A stretch of DNA of 64,000 nucleotides from Kiritimatiellia bacterium (GTDB taxonomy: Bacteria > Verrucomicrobiota > Kiritimatiellia > RFP12 > DVOR01): NCBI GenBank assembly GCA_017531445.1, contig JAFXKZ010000002.1, positions 879,030-943,029 of the forward strand. The letters are read 5' to 3'. Each line of letters starts with the position of its first letter. Position 1 is the stretch's first letter. The translations under genes and the position numbers were made by a program. Below the pieces are notes generated by a model, which was given only the letters and a program-made list of their open reading frames with translations, searched no databases and was not told where the DNA came from. Positions 1 through 8,383 of the stretch are shown one piece after another.

Positions 1-1257
1 TGCAATTGCCCGTGCGGCCGCCGGGCGATCGCGCTGGATTTCCTGCACACTCACCCCCAGCAACCGCGCAGCTTCTCCCGGATGCGGGGTCAAGACCAAA
101 CGCAATGTGGAGCGATCCGGTTCCCACCCCTCCCGCCGCAATTGGGCAAGTGCGCTCAACGCATCGGCATCCACCACCGTCCGGGGAATTGTGGCATCGC
201 TCACAAGCGCACTGAGCACATCCAGTTTAACGGCATCAAAAGCTCCCATCCCGGGGCCGATCAACAGCGCATCGCAATCGGCTGTCACCTCGCTTAATTC
301 CGAAGTCTCCTCGGAAAACACCGCTTCCGGCACCCAATACGCCGCCGCTCCGCGCGAAGCGGAGGGCACATCAAGCGTCACCAATCCGCAACCGGCCCGA
401 TAAGCCGCCAGAGCCGAAAGCACGGGCGCATGAGGATACCGCGCCGACCCGCCAATAACCACCGCATGACCATAACTGCGTTTGTGGGAGTCCAACAACC
501 GTTCAGGGCGCAGATAATTGCGCAGTTCCGGCTCGGCTATCAGTTCAAACGCCTCCGGGGGCAAGCACTCGTGCGCCTCCAGCAAATCCCCGGAAATGCC
601 GATATCCACCACACTCAAATCGCCCAGATAGCCCCGTGCCGACGGTGCGGAAAAACCGATTTTAGGGCGGGAAAATGTAACCGTCGCATCTGCCCGCACC
701 GCCTCTCCGGGAGCATTGCCGTTATCGGCATCCAGTCCGCTGGGCACATCAACCGACAATACCGGGCAATCGGCCGCAGAGCCGTTGATCCAGTGAATCG
801 CCGTTGCCACCGCGCCGGAGGGCACCCCCTTTGCGCCGATTCCCAGAAGCGCATCAATAATCAACGCATGACGCGGCGAAACGGCCACATCCGCCCAGGG
901 ATTATCCTGCCACGCTTCTGCCGAGGGCAAGACCTGCGGAGAGACGCCCGATGCGCACAAATCTTTCCATGCGCGCAGGGCATCGCCTTTCAAACGTGCC
1001 GGCACACACGTCATGCACACACGCACATCAAAACCATCCGATTTCAGGCAACGCGCCGCCACAAAGCCATCGCCGCCATTGTTACCCGGTCCGCACAACA
1101 CCACACACTTGCTGATTCCCGCGCGCGCAGCAATTCGCGCCGCACGGCGCGCCACCGCCGCACCCGCCCGGCACATTGCCGTATACGATGGCAAATTCCG
1201 CTGGGCAAAAGCCATTGCCTCCGCCTCACGAATACCCTTCACCGTGATCCATTTCAT
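1..1257 (-). CDS. nnr: Bifunctional NAD(P)H-hydrate epimerase / ADP-dependent dehydratase (partial, C-terminus off window)
   Basis: This enzyme repairs hydrated NADH and NADPH. The N-terminal YjeF_N domain epimerises the R and S forms, and the C-terminal carbohydrate-kinase-like domain dehydrates the S form. I translated the minus strand from the ATG at 1257. It begins MKWITVKGIREAEAMA, followed by LPSYTAM and the epimerase loop VLCGPGNNGGDG. Further on, VSVDVPSGLDAD closes the first domain, and GHAVVIGGS, LLIGPGMG and LTPHPGEAARLLG mark the dehydratase domain. The frame is still open at base 1, so the end is missing. A GAGGAGG Shine-Dalgarno lies seven bases before the start, and a TATACT -10 box lies further upstream. 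Confidence 0.93.
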   Translation of the reverse strand, partial: MKWITVKGIREAEAMAFAQRNLPSYTAMCRAGAAVARRAARIAARAGISKCVVLCGPGNNGGDGFVAARCLKSDGFDVRVCMTCVPARLKGDALRAWKDLCASGVSPQVLPSAEAWQDNPWADVAVSPRHALIIDALLGIGAKGVPSGAVATAIHWINGSAADCPVLSVDVPSGLDADNGNAPGEAVRADATVTFSRPKIGFSAPSARGYLGDLSVVDIGISGDLLEAHECLPPEAFELIAEPELRNYLRPERLLDSHKRSYGHAVVIGGSARYPHAPVLSALAAYRAGCGLVTLDVPSASRGAAAYWVPEAVFSEETSELSEVTADCDALLIGPGMGAFDAVKLDVLSALVSDATIPRTVVDADALSALAQLRREGWEPDRSTLRLVLTPHPGEAARLLGVSVQEIQRDRPAAARAIA

Positions 1258-1347
1258 CTGAAGCCTCCTCTTTTTGTCCACCAGTATACCATCCTTTTAC
1301 ACGACATACCACTCTTTCCCCCGCACGCTTCCCCCACGCACCGCACT

Positions 1348-1452
1348 TGCTTCGCCCGAAAGGCCCCGGCAACATCGCCCAAGTGCCGCCCCGGTTTCGC
1401 CCATGTTGCCCCTGCAACTTCGCCCATCTTTCGCGGCCGTTTCGCCCACGTT
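1348..1452. repeat. 22/23-bp phased intergenic array A (5 units)
   Basis: Five copies of the TTCGCCCATGTTG-type motif lie between the sirtuin 3' end and the nnr promoter. The CGCCC cores start at 1353, 1376, 1398, 1421 and 1443, so the steps are 23, 22, 23 and 22 bp. The function is unknown; see the findings. Confidence 0.85.
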
Positions 1453-1586
1453 GCGCCACCGCTCCGGCAGGGCCACGCAAGCGGGCGCACGTGCGCCCCT
1501 CTGCTCTACGCAATTACTCCGGCTAAAGATGCACCAAGAAAATCAACTGCGCCCCGCTTTCGGCAGGGCGCAGCGCACAATTGGAA

Positions 1587-1606
1587 AAAAGCATCCGGAT
1601 GCTTTT
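1587..1606 (-). terminator. Intrinsic terminator of the sirtuin gene
   Basis: A perfect 20-bp palindrome (AAAAGCATCCGGATGCTTTT) starts at the stop codon. On the minus strand it is followed by additional T residues. Confidence 0.85.
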
Positions 1607-2373
1607 CAGGGCAGACGCCCTTTAAGCAAATCGCACAATTGCGTAAAGGTGTCGGTAAGATCCTCCAATTTCAAAATAGCCCGACGGTCGAGCGAAGTCG
1701 GCGAATCATTGACAATCACCACACGTGCCCCGCAACGATACGCTTCTTCCGGAAGTGCCGCCGCAGGAAAAACGGTGAGCGAACTGCCGAGCACCAGCAT
1801 CAAATCGGCCTGCTGACAGGCACTCACGGCTGCGCTGAAGGTGGTCTGCGGCAGATTTTCTCCATAAAAGACAATGTCGGGTTTGAAGACGCCTCCGCAG
1901 GGACACATCGGCACTTCCCCGGCATGAACGCGCGGCGCAATCGCCTCATACGTTGCTTCCGCCCCGCAACGTTGACAATGGTGCAGCGAAGGCGAACCGT
2001 GAACTTCAAGCACATTGCGCGAACCTGCCAGCGTGTGCAGACGGTCAATATTCTGCGTGATGACGGCATTCACCAGTCCGGCGCGCTCCAGGCGCGCAAG
2101 GACATTGTGTACAGTGCAGGGTTGAAAGGCCGTCAAATCATAGACAAAATCCCGAGCCCAAGAGTAAAACAGGGAAGGATCGGCATTGAACAACTCAATG
2201 CCGAACAGTTCTTCCACGCGGTAACCATGGAACGTGTCGTTGTAAATCCCGTGCTTTCCCCGGAAATCCCGGATGCCGCTGGCAGTAGACACACCCGCAC
2301 CGGTGAAGACCACCGTATTCGTAGAGGAGAGCAACAAGTCATGAAGTTCGCCGACCAGATTCATCCTATGCAC
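1606..2373 (-). CDS. cobB: Sir2-family NAD-dependent protein deacylase
   Basis: This sirtuin removes acetyl or related acyl groups from protein lysines, consuming NAD+ and releasing nicotinamide and O-acyl-ADP-ribose. At 255 residues it has the usual bacterial length. Visible motifs are the NAD-binding VVFTGAGVSTASGI at 21-34, TQNIDRLH at 107-113, catalytic His125 in EVHGS, and a structural zinc set at C133, C136, C157 and C159. FKPDIVFYGE follows. The N-terminus may begin at Met4 (MNLVGEL). It is monocistronic by appearance, with its own strong terminator. The acyl specificity (acetyl or succinyl) cannot be told from motifs alone. Confidence 0.93.
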   Translation of the reverse strand: MHRMNLVGELHDLLLSSTNTVVFTGAGVSTASGIRDFRGKHGIYNDTFHGYRVEELFGIELFNADPSLFYSWARDFVYDLTAFQPCTVHNVLARLERAGLVNAVITQNIDRLHTLAGSRNVLEVHGSPSLHHCQRCGAEATYEAIAPRVHAGEVPMCPCGGVFKPDIVFYGENLPQTTFSAAVSACQQADLMLVLGSSLTVFPAAALPEEAYRCGARVVIVNDSPTSLDRRAILKLEDLTDTFTQLCDLLKGRLP

Positions 2374-2427
2374 CTTTCTTCCGCTTCGCAGTTCACGTAT
2401 TTATCCCTCACCATGGCGCACGATGTG

Positions 2428-3156
2428 TCACTCCCGCGAAGACGGCTTCCCGCCGCACAGTCCGCCCACCGAATGAAATACGCCCCTCATGCCCGCGTAA
2501 ACTGCCGCATACGCATCACGCGTTGTCGCCGCCACTTGCGCCGTCTGCTGCCGGAGATTCATCTTGGGCGAGGTGGCCGTTACGGCAAGCAACGCGAAAA
2601 AGAGATTGGTCACAAGGATGAACCACCACGAGAAAAACCGCCCGTATTCATGCGTATCCGGTTGGGAAACCGAGAGCAAGGCATCAAATGTAAACAGCAC
2701 ATGAAACGCCGTCAGCACACCGAAAACACCGCTCCACAGCGGAAACGGCAGCACATCCGGCCATAAATATTGCACCAGTCCATACAGCACCACCCCGCAC
2801 AACAGGTAGAACGGCAGACAGTAAGGCGCAAGAGTAATCAGCAGATTGCTTTTCGACAACTGCACAAATCCCCCGGAACGCTGAATGTTGATTTTGTGGA
2901 TTTTGGCGAAACAGAGTAACCCCGCCAGCGCATGGGTCATCTCGTGCGCGAACACATACAGGATGGTAAACGAGCTTCCCCGCCACGTATACAGCGCAGT
3001 CATCAGCAGACACCCGGCGAAAAAGGCGATCCGCGAGGCGGAGAAAAAGGGAGCATCCAGCGTATCGAGCACCAGCGTCCCCAGAAAACAACGCCCCAGC
3101 ACCCAGACAAGGGGCACGCCGAAAATTGCCAGCACCATCAACCCAAAGCGTCGCAT
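2428..3156 (-). CDS. Multi-pass membrane metalloprotease-like protein (M50/site-2-protease type HExxH)
   Basis: This is an integral membrane protein of about 240 residues. An HEMTHA motif (HExxH) lies at the start of one predicted helix (YVFAHEMTHALAGLL), preceded by two helices and followed by three more. The HExxH in a membrane segment suggests a zinc-dependent intramembrane or membrane-bound peptidase, as in family M50. I do not see a clear NxxPxxxxDG second site, so an inactive or divergent member is possible. Three consecutive ATGs lie at the start, and the AAGGA Shine-Dalgarno is best spaced for the third (3156). The C-terminal tail is polar. Confidence 0.6.
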   Translation of the reverse strand: MRRFGLMVLAIFGVPLVWVLGRCFLGTLVLDTLDAPFFSASRIAFFAGCLLMTALYTWRGSSFTILYVFAHEMTHALAGLLCFAKIHKINIQRSGGFVQLSKSNLLITLAPYCLPFYLLCGVVLYGLVQYLWPDVLPFPLWSGVFGVLTAFHVLFTFDALLSVSQPDTHEYGRFFSWWFILVTNLFFALLAVTATSPKMNLRQQTAQVAATTRDAYAAVYAGMRGVFHSVGGLCGGKPSSRE

Positions 3157-3731
3157 CATCATTCCTTTCCCCTCGTGCCGCGCACAATCCTGCGGCAAAC
3201 TCTCCGCCCGCCTTGCAGGCGGCGGCAACGGTTTCCTGCCGCATCTTCAAATGCGAACGGGGGCCTCTTTTTGCCAATCGGCACCGCCTCCTGCAAAGCG
3301 GTTGGGAGGAAGCGGCGGCGGTTCACCGATGCGCCGTTGCCGAGGCCTCCAGCATAAGAAACCCGCGGGCGGGCGGCCTCAAAAAGGGCAACGCACACTT
3401 CGGAGCTACGTTACACAGCAAAGGCAAAAAGGCTCCGGTTGAAACGCTCTGCACAAGTGCCCGTCCTTGCCCATAGCCTTCTGCGATAGCACCACCCGGA
3501 GTCCGCTCCAACAGTCCTCCGGGCGGCGCAGCCTTTCAGCCGTAAACGCAGTTCCACCCGGTCAACACTTCATGCAGTGCACGCACAACGCCGTGCAGAA
3601 AGAACGCAATGTCCCGTGCGTTACCCTTCGGCAACCGCACAGGACAATGAAGCTCTCCGCACCCAACCGCCTGACAAACGTCATCCGCACACGCGCCTCT
3701 GGCGGTCGAAACGCAAGATTCTTTCGCGCAC
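3157..3731. other. 575-bp gap with no convincing gene
   Basis: Short open frames occur on both strands, but none has a start context, a recognisable domain or a family resemblance. I looked for RNase P RNA, SRP RNA and tmRNA signatures on both strands and found none. A stretch on the minus strand (about 3536-3680) reads ...VRLPKGNARDIAFFLHGVV, which could be a gene remnant. GC-rich inverted repeats occur around 3505-3530. Confidence 0.4.
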
Positions 3732-6083
3732 TCACTCCGCCGCAGGTGCCGCATCTGCTCCGGTAAGACGCTCAAACGCTGCGCGCGTCCCCGGCAAACT
3801 CTCTGCCAGAGCTTGCAATTTCTGCATTGCTTCGCGCAGAGCCTTCGACTTCTCAATCGCCCCGCTGCCGAAATACTTATTGATGAATAAGTACGCGCCT
3901 ATTGCCAATTCCGCGCGCTCGGAAGCACGCATACCACGCGCATTCGCATCATCAATGATCGAGAAACGGATCATCTTGAATGCATCACTCTGCTGACCCG
4001 AGACAAACTGTTGCCACGGCATTTGCTTCCCGCCCCGCGTCACCGTGGATTCATCAGCGGCGACAATCCCGAACGATTTGAAGCGTCCGGCCTTAATCAT
4101 TTCCACCCAAGCCGTCTTCAACTGCTGATAGGCCGCAATGCGTTCTGCCACCACTTCCGCCGCCGCTTTCGCCTCGTCACTCTTCAAACGCGCCTGGCGA
4201 TTCTTGAACAAAACCGCCGCAGATTCCGGCATAAACTTATCCAAGTCTCCCGTGATTGCCACCTCAATTGCCGCAACGGAAGCGACCTCTTCCTCAATCT
4301 CCCGCTTCGCTTTTTCCGCCGCTTCACGTGCGCGTTCGGCTTCTTTTGCCACCCGCTCCGCTTCCAATTGACGGGCGACCTCCGCCTCCATTTCCGTGCG
4401 CGCTTTCGCCACAATCCGTTGCCAATTCCGCTCCGTATCGTTGAGCAACTTCACATTTGCCGCAAAAGCCTTCACCTCCGGCAGCGCATCATAGGTCTGA
4501 ACCGCGGCGGAAGCTTCCGCAAGAGCCGCCGAAACATCTTCCCGATTAACGCGCCAATCATCCATCTGTGTGCGCAAACGCTCCGTTGCAGTTACGGCAG
4601 CATCCATCTGCGCAACGCATCCGAACATCTGCTGAAGCGTGGCCAACATAGCGGTGGGTGCCTCCCCTTCCTGTGCCGAAAGCCATCCCGAATGCGCCGG
4701 CAATACGGCACGTTCGGCACGTTTCACCATCCGGTTGAGCATTTCTCCGGCACGTTTCCGGGCTGCAATCTGCTCCGTATAGCGTTGTTCCAACTGCGTT
4801 CCCAACGCCGTCAAAGCCTCCGCTTCCGCTTTCAACCGGAGGGCTTCTGCTGTATTTCCTGCGGCACTTTCCGCCACAACGCCCTGCTGTGTCTGCTGCG
4901 ATTCCGAGGCTGTTGCCGCCTTGATTACCACGCCGATAATCACCCCCAGCACCGCAAGACAGGCCACACCCGCCCCGACTCCGATGCCGATCAGCGCGCC
5001 TTTGCTCAACCCTTTCTTCTTTGTTTCAAACAAAGGTGCGTTGGGATTCTCCACCGGCTTCATCGGTTGCGACGGCTTAATCTGCACGGAGGTGGTGGCA
5101 CTCTTGCTCTTGACGCCCTTCAACATCACGCGCTTTGCGCCGCCTTTCGCCGGAAGTTCTTTCGCAATGTCGGCCAACAACGAATCATAATTGGGATAAC
5201 GGCGTGTCGGCTCTGCCTCCAGCATTCGCATTACGATTTTGGCGATTGCTTCAGGGCAGCCGGGCACAACCTCCGTGAGGGGTCGCGCCGGTCCGAGCAG
5301 GCGCGCCTTCATTACATCTACTGCCGTCTCGCCTTCAAAAGGAGGCACACCGGCGATAGCATGATAGAGCGTCGCACCGAGCGAGTAGATATCTGCGCGC
5401 AAATCGACTTTCTGACGGCGCAGAGTTTCGGGCGCGATGTAGTAAGGTGTGCCCCAGACTTCATTGTTGGCTGCCGCTTTTGCGCCCGCCAATGCGGCGA
5501 TACCAAAGTCGGCAAGTTTCGCTTCTCTCGCCTCGTTGATCAGAATGTTTTCGGGCTTTACATCCCCGTGCACCAACCCATGTTCTGCGGCGGCTTTCAG
5601 CCCCTGCGCAATCTGTTTGCCGATAGAAAGCACGGTAACTGCGTCCACCGGGCCGGACTTCATCATCTTATCCAACGCATCGGGCTGCACCAATTCCATA
5701 ACAAGATAGGGCTGCCCTTCACTTTCACCGAAGGCATATACGCCGACGATGTTGACACTGTTCAATCGTGCCGCGGCCTGGGCTTCGCGCTTAAAACTCT
5801 CGATAAAGGTGGGATCTTCTTCCGCTTTGTCGCGCAGGATCACCTTGACGGCGATCTTACGTTGCAGCCCGGTATCAATTCCCTCATAGACAGCTCCCAT
5901 GCCGCCTGCGCCGATCAAGCGAAGCAGATGATACTGCCCCAGACGCCCGGGTACCATCACCTTTTTATTGCAAACGCTGCAAGTCGTCTCGGCAAGGGGC
6001 TCGCCTCCCGATGGCAAATCCGCTCCACATTCCGGGCATTTGGGTGCCTCTAAAGCCTGGGCTACTATTCCGGTCGCAATCAT
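3732..6083 (-). CDS. Membrane-anchored Ser/Thr protein kinase with N-terminal zinc ribbon
   Basis: This is a Hanks-type (PknB-like) kinase of 783 residues. Residues 16-38 form a CPEC...CSVC zinc ribbon. The kinase domain runs from about 51 to 310: glycine loop GAGGMGAVYEG at 58-68, ATP-binding Lys80, catalytic HGDVKPEN at 172-179, DFG at 192-194 and the activation-loop segment GTPYYIAPE. A basic linker leads to a single transmembrane helix (about 365-390, GIGVGAGVACLAVLGVIIGVVI). A long Ala/Glu-rich coiled-coil domain (about 400-783) follows on the other side of the membrane. The catalytic motif has HGD in place of HRD. The substrate is unknown, and the extracytoplasmic coil is probably a sensor or a scaffold. 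Confidence 0.9.
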   Translation of the reverse strand: MIATGIVAQALEAPKCPECGADLPSGGEPLAETTCSVCNKKVMVPGRLGQYHLLRLIGAGGMGAVYEGIDTGLQRKIAVKVILRDKAEEDPTFIESFKREAQAAARLNSVNIVGVYAFGESEGQPYLVMELVQPDALDKMMKSGPVDAVTVLSIGKQIAQGLKAAAEHGLVHGDVKPENILINEAREAKLADFGIAALAGAKAAANNEVWGTPYYIAPETLRRQKVDLRADIYSLGATLYHAIAGVPPFEGETAVDVMKARLLGPARPLTEVVPGCPEAIAKIVMRMLEAEPTRRYPNYDSLLADIAKELPAKGGAKRVMLKGVKSKSATTSVQIKPSQPMKPVENPNAPLFETKKKGLSKGALIGIGVGAGVACLAVLGVIIGVVIKAATASESQQTQQGVVAESAAGNTAEALRLKAEAEALTALGTQLEQRYTEQIAARKRAGEMLNRMVKRAERAVLPAHSGWLSAQEGEAPTAMLATLQQMFGCVAQMDAAVTATERLRTQMDDWRVNREDVSAALAEASAAVQTYDALPEVKAFAANVKLLNDTERNWQRIVAKARTEMEAEVARQLEAERVAKEAERAREAAEKAKREIEEEVASVAAIEVAITGDLDKFMPESAAVLFKNRQARLKSDEAKAAAEVVAERIAAYQQLKTAWVEMIKAGRFKSFGIVAADESTVTRGGKQMPWQQFVSGQQSDAFKMIRFSIIDDANARGMRASERAELAIGAYLFINKYFGSGAIEKSKALREAMQKLQALAESLPGTRAAFERLTGADAAPAAE

Positions 6084-6096
6084 GGGTCATCCTTAC

Positions 6097-7260
6097 TTAC
6101 GCAAACCGCTCGCGCAACATCTGCACGGCTTGTTCCAAAAGTGATTCATCAATTTCATGGACTTCAGTCTTGTCACCGAGCCCTTGGGGAAGCGTTACGC
6201 ACAGTGCGCCGCCCAAATGTTCACGGAATTGACGCAGCCCTTCCACGACAGCCAAATGACCATCCGTCGCGCGCAACGTCAATTCATCACACCACACCTT
6301 CAGCCCGCAGGCCTGCAACACTGCAATCACACGCGTTGCTTCCGTGTTGGAAACCAGGCCTTTCAAAGCGGCGTAGAGCATATCCAGCGCAATCCCGATG
6401 CCTACAGCCTCCCCGTGCGACAACTGCCAACACGTCAGCGATTCCAGACGATGCGCGCTCCAATGGCCGAAATCGAGCGGACGCGCCGTGCCGAATTCAA
6501 AGGGGTCTCCACCGTAGGCAATGTGCAGTAAGTGCAATTCTGCCGTGCGCTGCACCAATGTTTCCATCGTCTCCAAATCGCGCATCCGCAACGCATCGGC
6601 GTGTTCCTGAATCCATTGCAGAAAGGCCGCATCTTTAATGACGGCCACTTTAACCGCTTCGGCAATGCCATTGCGCCAATCTTTTTCCGAAAGCGTCGTC
6701 AGCAACGTTGTGTCATTGATCACCGCATACGGCGGCGCGAACGTGCCAATAAAGTTCTTTCCGGAGGCATAATCGATGCCATTCTTTACGCCTACGCCCG
6801 CATCTGCTTGCGATAATGTAGTACTGTTGATGCGAATCATGCGGCAACCGCGATGAATTACCGCTGCAGCAAATCCCACAGCATCCTGAACAGCCCCGCC
6901 GCCGATGGCGATAAAGGTGTCTTTACGCCCGAAATGCGTCTGATAGGCGAGCTTGATTAAGCGGTTGGTGAAGGTCTCTTGCTTTTTGGCATATTCCCCA
7001 CCGGGAATACACTCAATCGGTGCGACCAGCTCGATTTCCTCAGCGTGCGCCATCACCCAGTTGGTGATTGCAAGCGGCAACTCCGGCCGGGCCTCTTCCA
7101 ATCCCCGATCCAACACAATCAGCACCCGGTGCGGCTTTACATCCGTCTCATCGCGCAGAATCGCGCGGGCCAACACATCACTTTCCGCAGAAAACACGTC
7201 TCTGCAAAAAATCACCGGATACTGATACGCCACCGTAAGGCGTTGTTCAAACGTTTTCAT
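6097..7260 (-). CDS. Sugar-phosphate cyclase, AroB/EboD-like (3-dehydroquinate synthase family)
   Basis: This is an NAD- and metal-dependent cyclase of 387 residues. The nucleotide loop is AIGGGAVQDAVGFAAAVIHRG. The substrate and metal region has GVGVKNGID where dehydroquinate synthase typically has DSSVGGKTGVN, then KNFIGTF, NGIAEAVKVA and the metal-binding H(x)GHxxxH-like FGHWSAHRLE and SHGEAVGIG. The N-terminus and the altered GVGVK loop resemble the EboD branch more than genuine AroB, so the product may not be dehydroquinate. No other ebo genes are adjacent. I chose the ATG at 7260 because a TTGCAA/TATACT promoter lies directly upstream. The stop is 13 bp from the kinase start, so the two may be cotranscribed. 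Confidence 0.82.
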   Translation of the reverse strand: MKTFEQRLTVAYQYPVIFCRDVFSAESDVLARAILRDETDVKPHRVLIVLDRGLEEARPELPLAITNWVMAHAEEIELVAPIECIPGGEYAKKQETFTNRLIKLAYQTHFGRKDTFIAIGGGAVQDAVGFAAAVIHRGCRMIRINSTTLSQADAGVGVKNGIDYASGKNFIGTFAPPYAVINDTTLLTTLSEKDWRNGIAEAVKVAVIKDAAFLQWIQEHADALRMRDLETMETLVQRTAELHLLHIAYGGDPFEFGTARPLDFGHWSAHRLESLTCWQLSHGEAVGIGIALDMLYAALKGLVSNTEATRVIAVLQACGLKVWCDELTLRATDGHLAVVEGLRQFREHLGGALCVTLPQGLGDKTEVHEIDESLLEQAVQMLRERFA

Positions 7261-7270
7261 TCCACTATAA

Positions 7271-7298
7271 AGTATAACAGAAAAACTGCATCTTGCAA
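7271..7298 (-). promoter_or_regulatory. Promoter of the AroB/EboD-like gene
   Basis: On the minus strand a TTGCAA -35 (7293-7298) is followed after 16 bp by a TATACT -10 (7271-7276). Only 10 nt separate the -10 from the ATG, so the mRNA would be nearly leaderless. Confidence 0.7.
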
Positions 7299-7387
7299 CA
7301 CTTATCACGCCCGGGCACCTCTCCCGGATGCCGCAAGATCCGCTTCCCTCTCAGGCGCACCTTCATTCCTCCCGCCCGCACCCCGTT

Positions 7388-7471
7388 GGGAACATCGCCG
7401 AAGTTGCCGTTGCGTTTCGGCGACTTTGCCCGCCAACTTCGGCGACATTGAACCGCAATTTCGACGATGTT
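7388..7471. repeat. 22-bp phased intergenic array B (4 units)
   Basis: Units centred on CGCCG, CGGCG, CGGCG and CGACG have cores starting at 7396, 7418, 7440 and 7462, exactly 22 bp apart. The array lies in the divergent gap between the cyclase gene and tRNA-Ala. Confidence 0.85.
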
Positions 7472-7482
7472 CAAAAAAACAC

Positions 7483-7511
7483 TTGCGTTCTATTCTGAGA
7501 TGTGCTATCAT
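7483..7511 (+). promoter_or_regulatory. Promoter of tRNA-Ala
   Basis: A TTGCGT -35 (7483-7488), a 17-bp spacer and a TATCAT -10 (7506-7511) preceded by TGC lie 16 bp upstream of the tRNA 5' end. Confidence 0.75.
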
Positions 7512-7527
7512 ATGCACATTCCTTTTC

Positions 7528-7603
7528 GGGGGTATAGCTCAGTTGGTAGAGCGTTTGAATGGCATTCAAAAGGTCAGGGGTTCGACTCCCCTTACCTCCA
7601 CCA
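7528..7603 (+). tRNA. tRNA-Ala (anticodon GGC)
   Basis: The cloverleaf is complete. The acceptor stem GGGGGTA pairs with TACCTCC. The D arm contains AGCTCAGTTGGTAGAGC. The anticodon loop ATGGCAT gives anticodon GGC. The T arm contains GGTTCGACTCC, and CCA is encoded. It reads GCC and GCU alanine codons. Confidence 0.97.
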
Positions 7604-8383
7604 TAAAAAGGAAAACGGCAAAGAGGCGGGCGCAGGCTCGTCTTTTTTTGTTTATAGAGTTTGCAATTTACGGCTTGAGGCGGATGCGGGGGGATCTTAT
7701 CCGGAGTCTGAACAGGGCGGCCGTTTTGGCAGGACCGGACCGCATCCATACCGAAAACAAGGGGGATTGCGCATTGGTACGCCGCTCTCAAGCCGCCATA
7801 CGTGCCGCGCACATTGCCTCTGCCATTGCGTCAAGGAAGCGCACTTCTCCGGCAACACACTGACGGGATTTCCCGGTCGTAAAGCCGAAGTCCCTCCACG
7901 TAACGGTTGATACTCCCCGGCTCTGCGGGCAACGATTGACGTAATGGCAAGCGTAAGGCAGCGATTCAGATTGACAGGAGCGCACCTGCGTCAGGCGGCA
8001 ATAACTATTGTATTGGCAGGTGATTCCGTGGCGGAATGCCTACAGCTTCTCCTGCGTCAGGCGGCAACAACTATTGTATTGGCAGGGGTAAGGCAGACAA
8101 GAAACTGAAAATGCCACGCTTCAAGGGATTGCCCATTCCTGCTCTGCAAAACGCAACGGCACTTCACCCCTCACGGCCACCACTGAAACCTTGGAAGGTT
8201 TTTCCGATGTCAAACCGTTGGAAGCCGATGCGTTTGGGCGCGGCATGATCAAGCATATTGCGCAAAGAAGATCGCCGGATGAGACCGTGGAGCATGGAGC
8301 CGTTCCCAATCCAAGATTGTATTGTCGCCCTGCCTGTTATCGCGAGAAGCGCATCGGCGTTTTCGCGCCCCTGCCGGATGCTT
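7604..8383. other. 780-bp gap without a recognised gene
   Basis: No open frame here has a plausible start site or family resemblance. The segment lies downstream of tRNA-Ala and downstream of the shortened KamA-like gene. It holds a 36-bp direct duplication (separate entry) and may include decayed sequence. Confidence 0.45.
7985..8086. repeat. 36-bp imperfect palindrome duplicated at 66-bp offset
   Basis: Two copies of a 36-bp element (7985-8020 and 8051-8086) differ at one base. Each begins CCTGC and ends GCAGG with an inner CAAT/ATTG inverted pair, so each could fold. A 30-bp unique segment containing TTCCGTGGCGGAA separates them. Confidence 0.8.

Noticed and set aside
430..2766. A 778-codon plus-strand open frame
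   Set aside because: It runs antisense to nnr, the sirtuin and the peptidase gene, all of which have clear motifs. Its translation is rich in Arg, His and Cys with no domain, typical of the complement of GC-rich coding DNA.
3157..3731. RNase P RNA, SRP RNA or tmRNA in the large gap
   Set aside because: I looked for their conserved core sequences on both strands and did not find them.
4011..6053. A 680-codon plus-strand open frame
   Set aside because: It is antisense to the Ser/Thr kinase gene, with low-complexity Arg/His/Cys-rich translation and no start signals.
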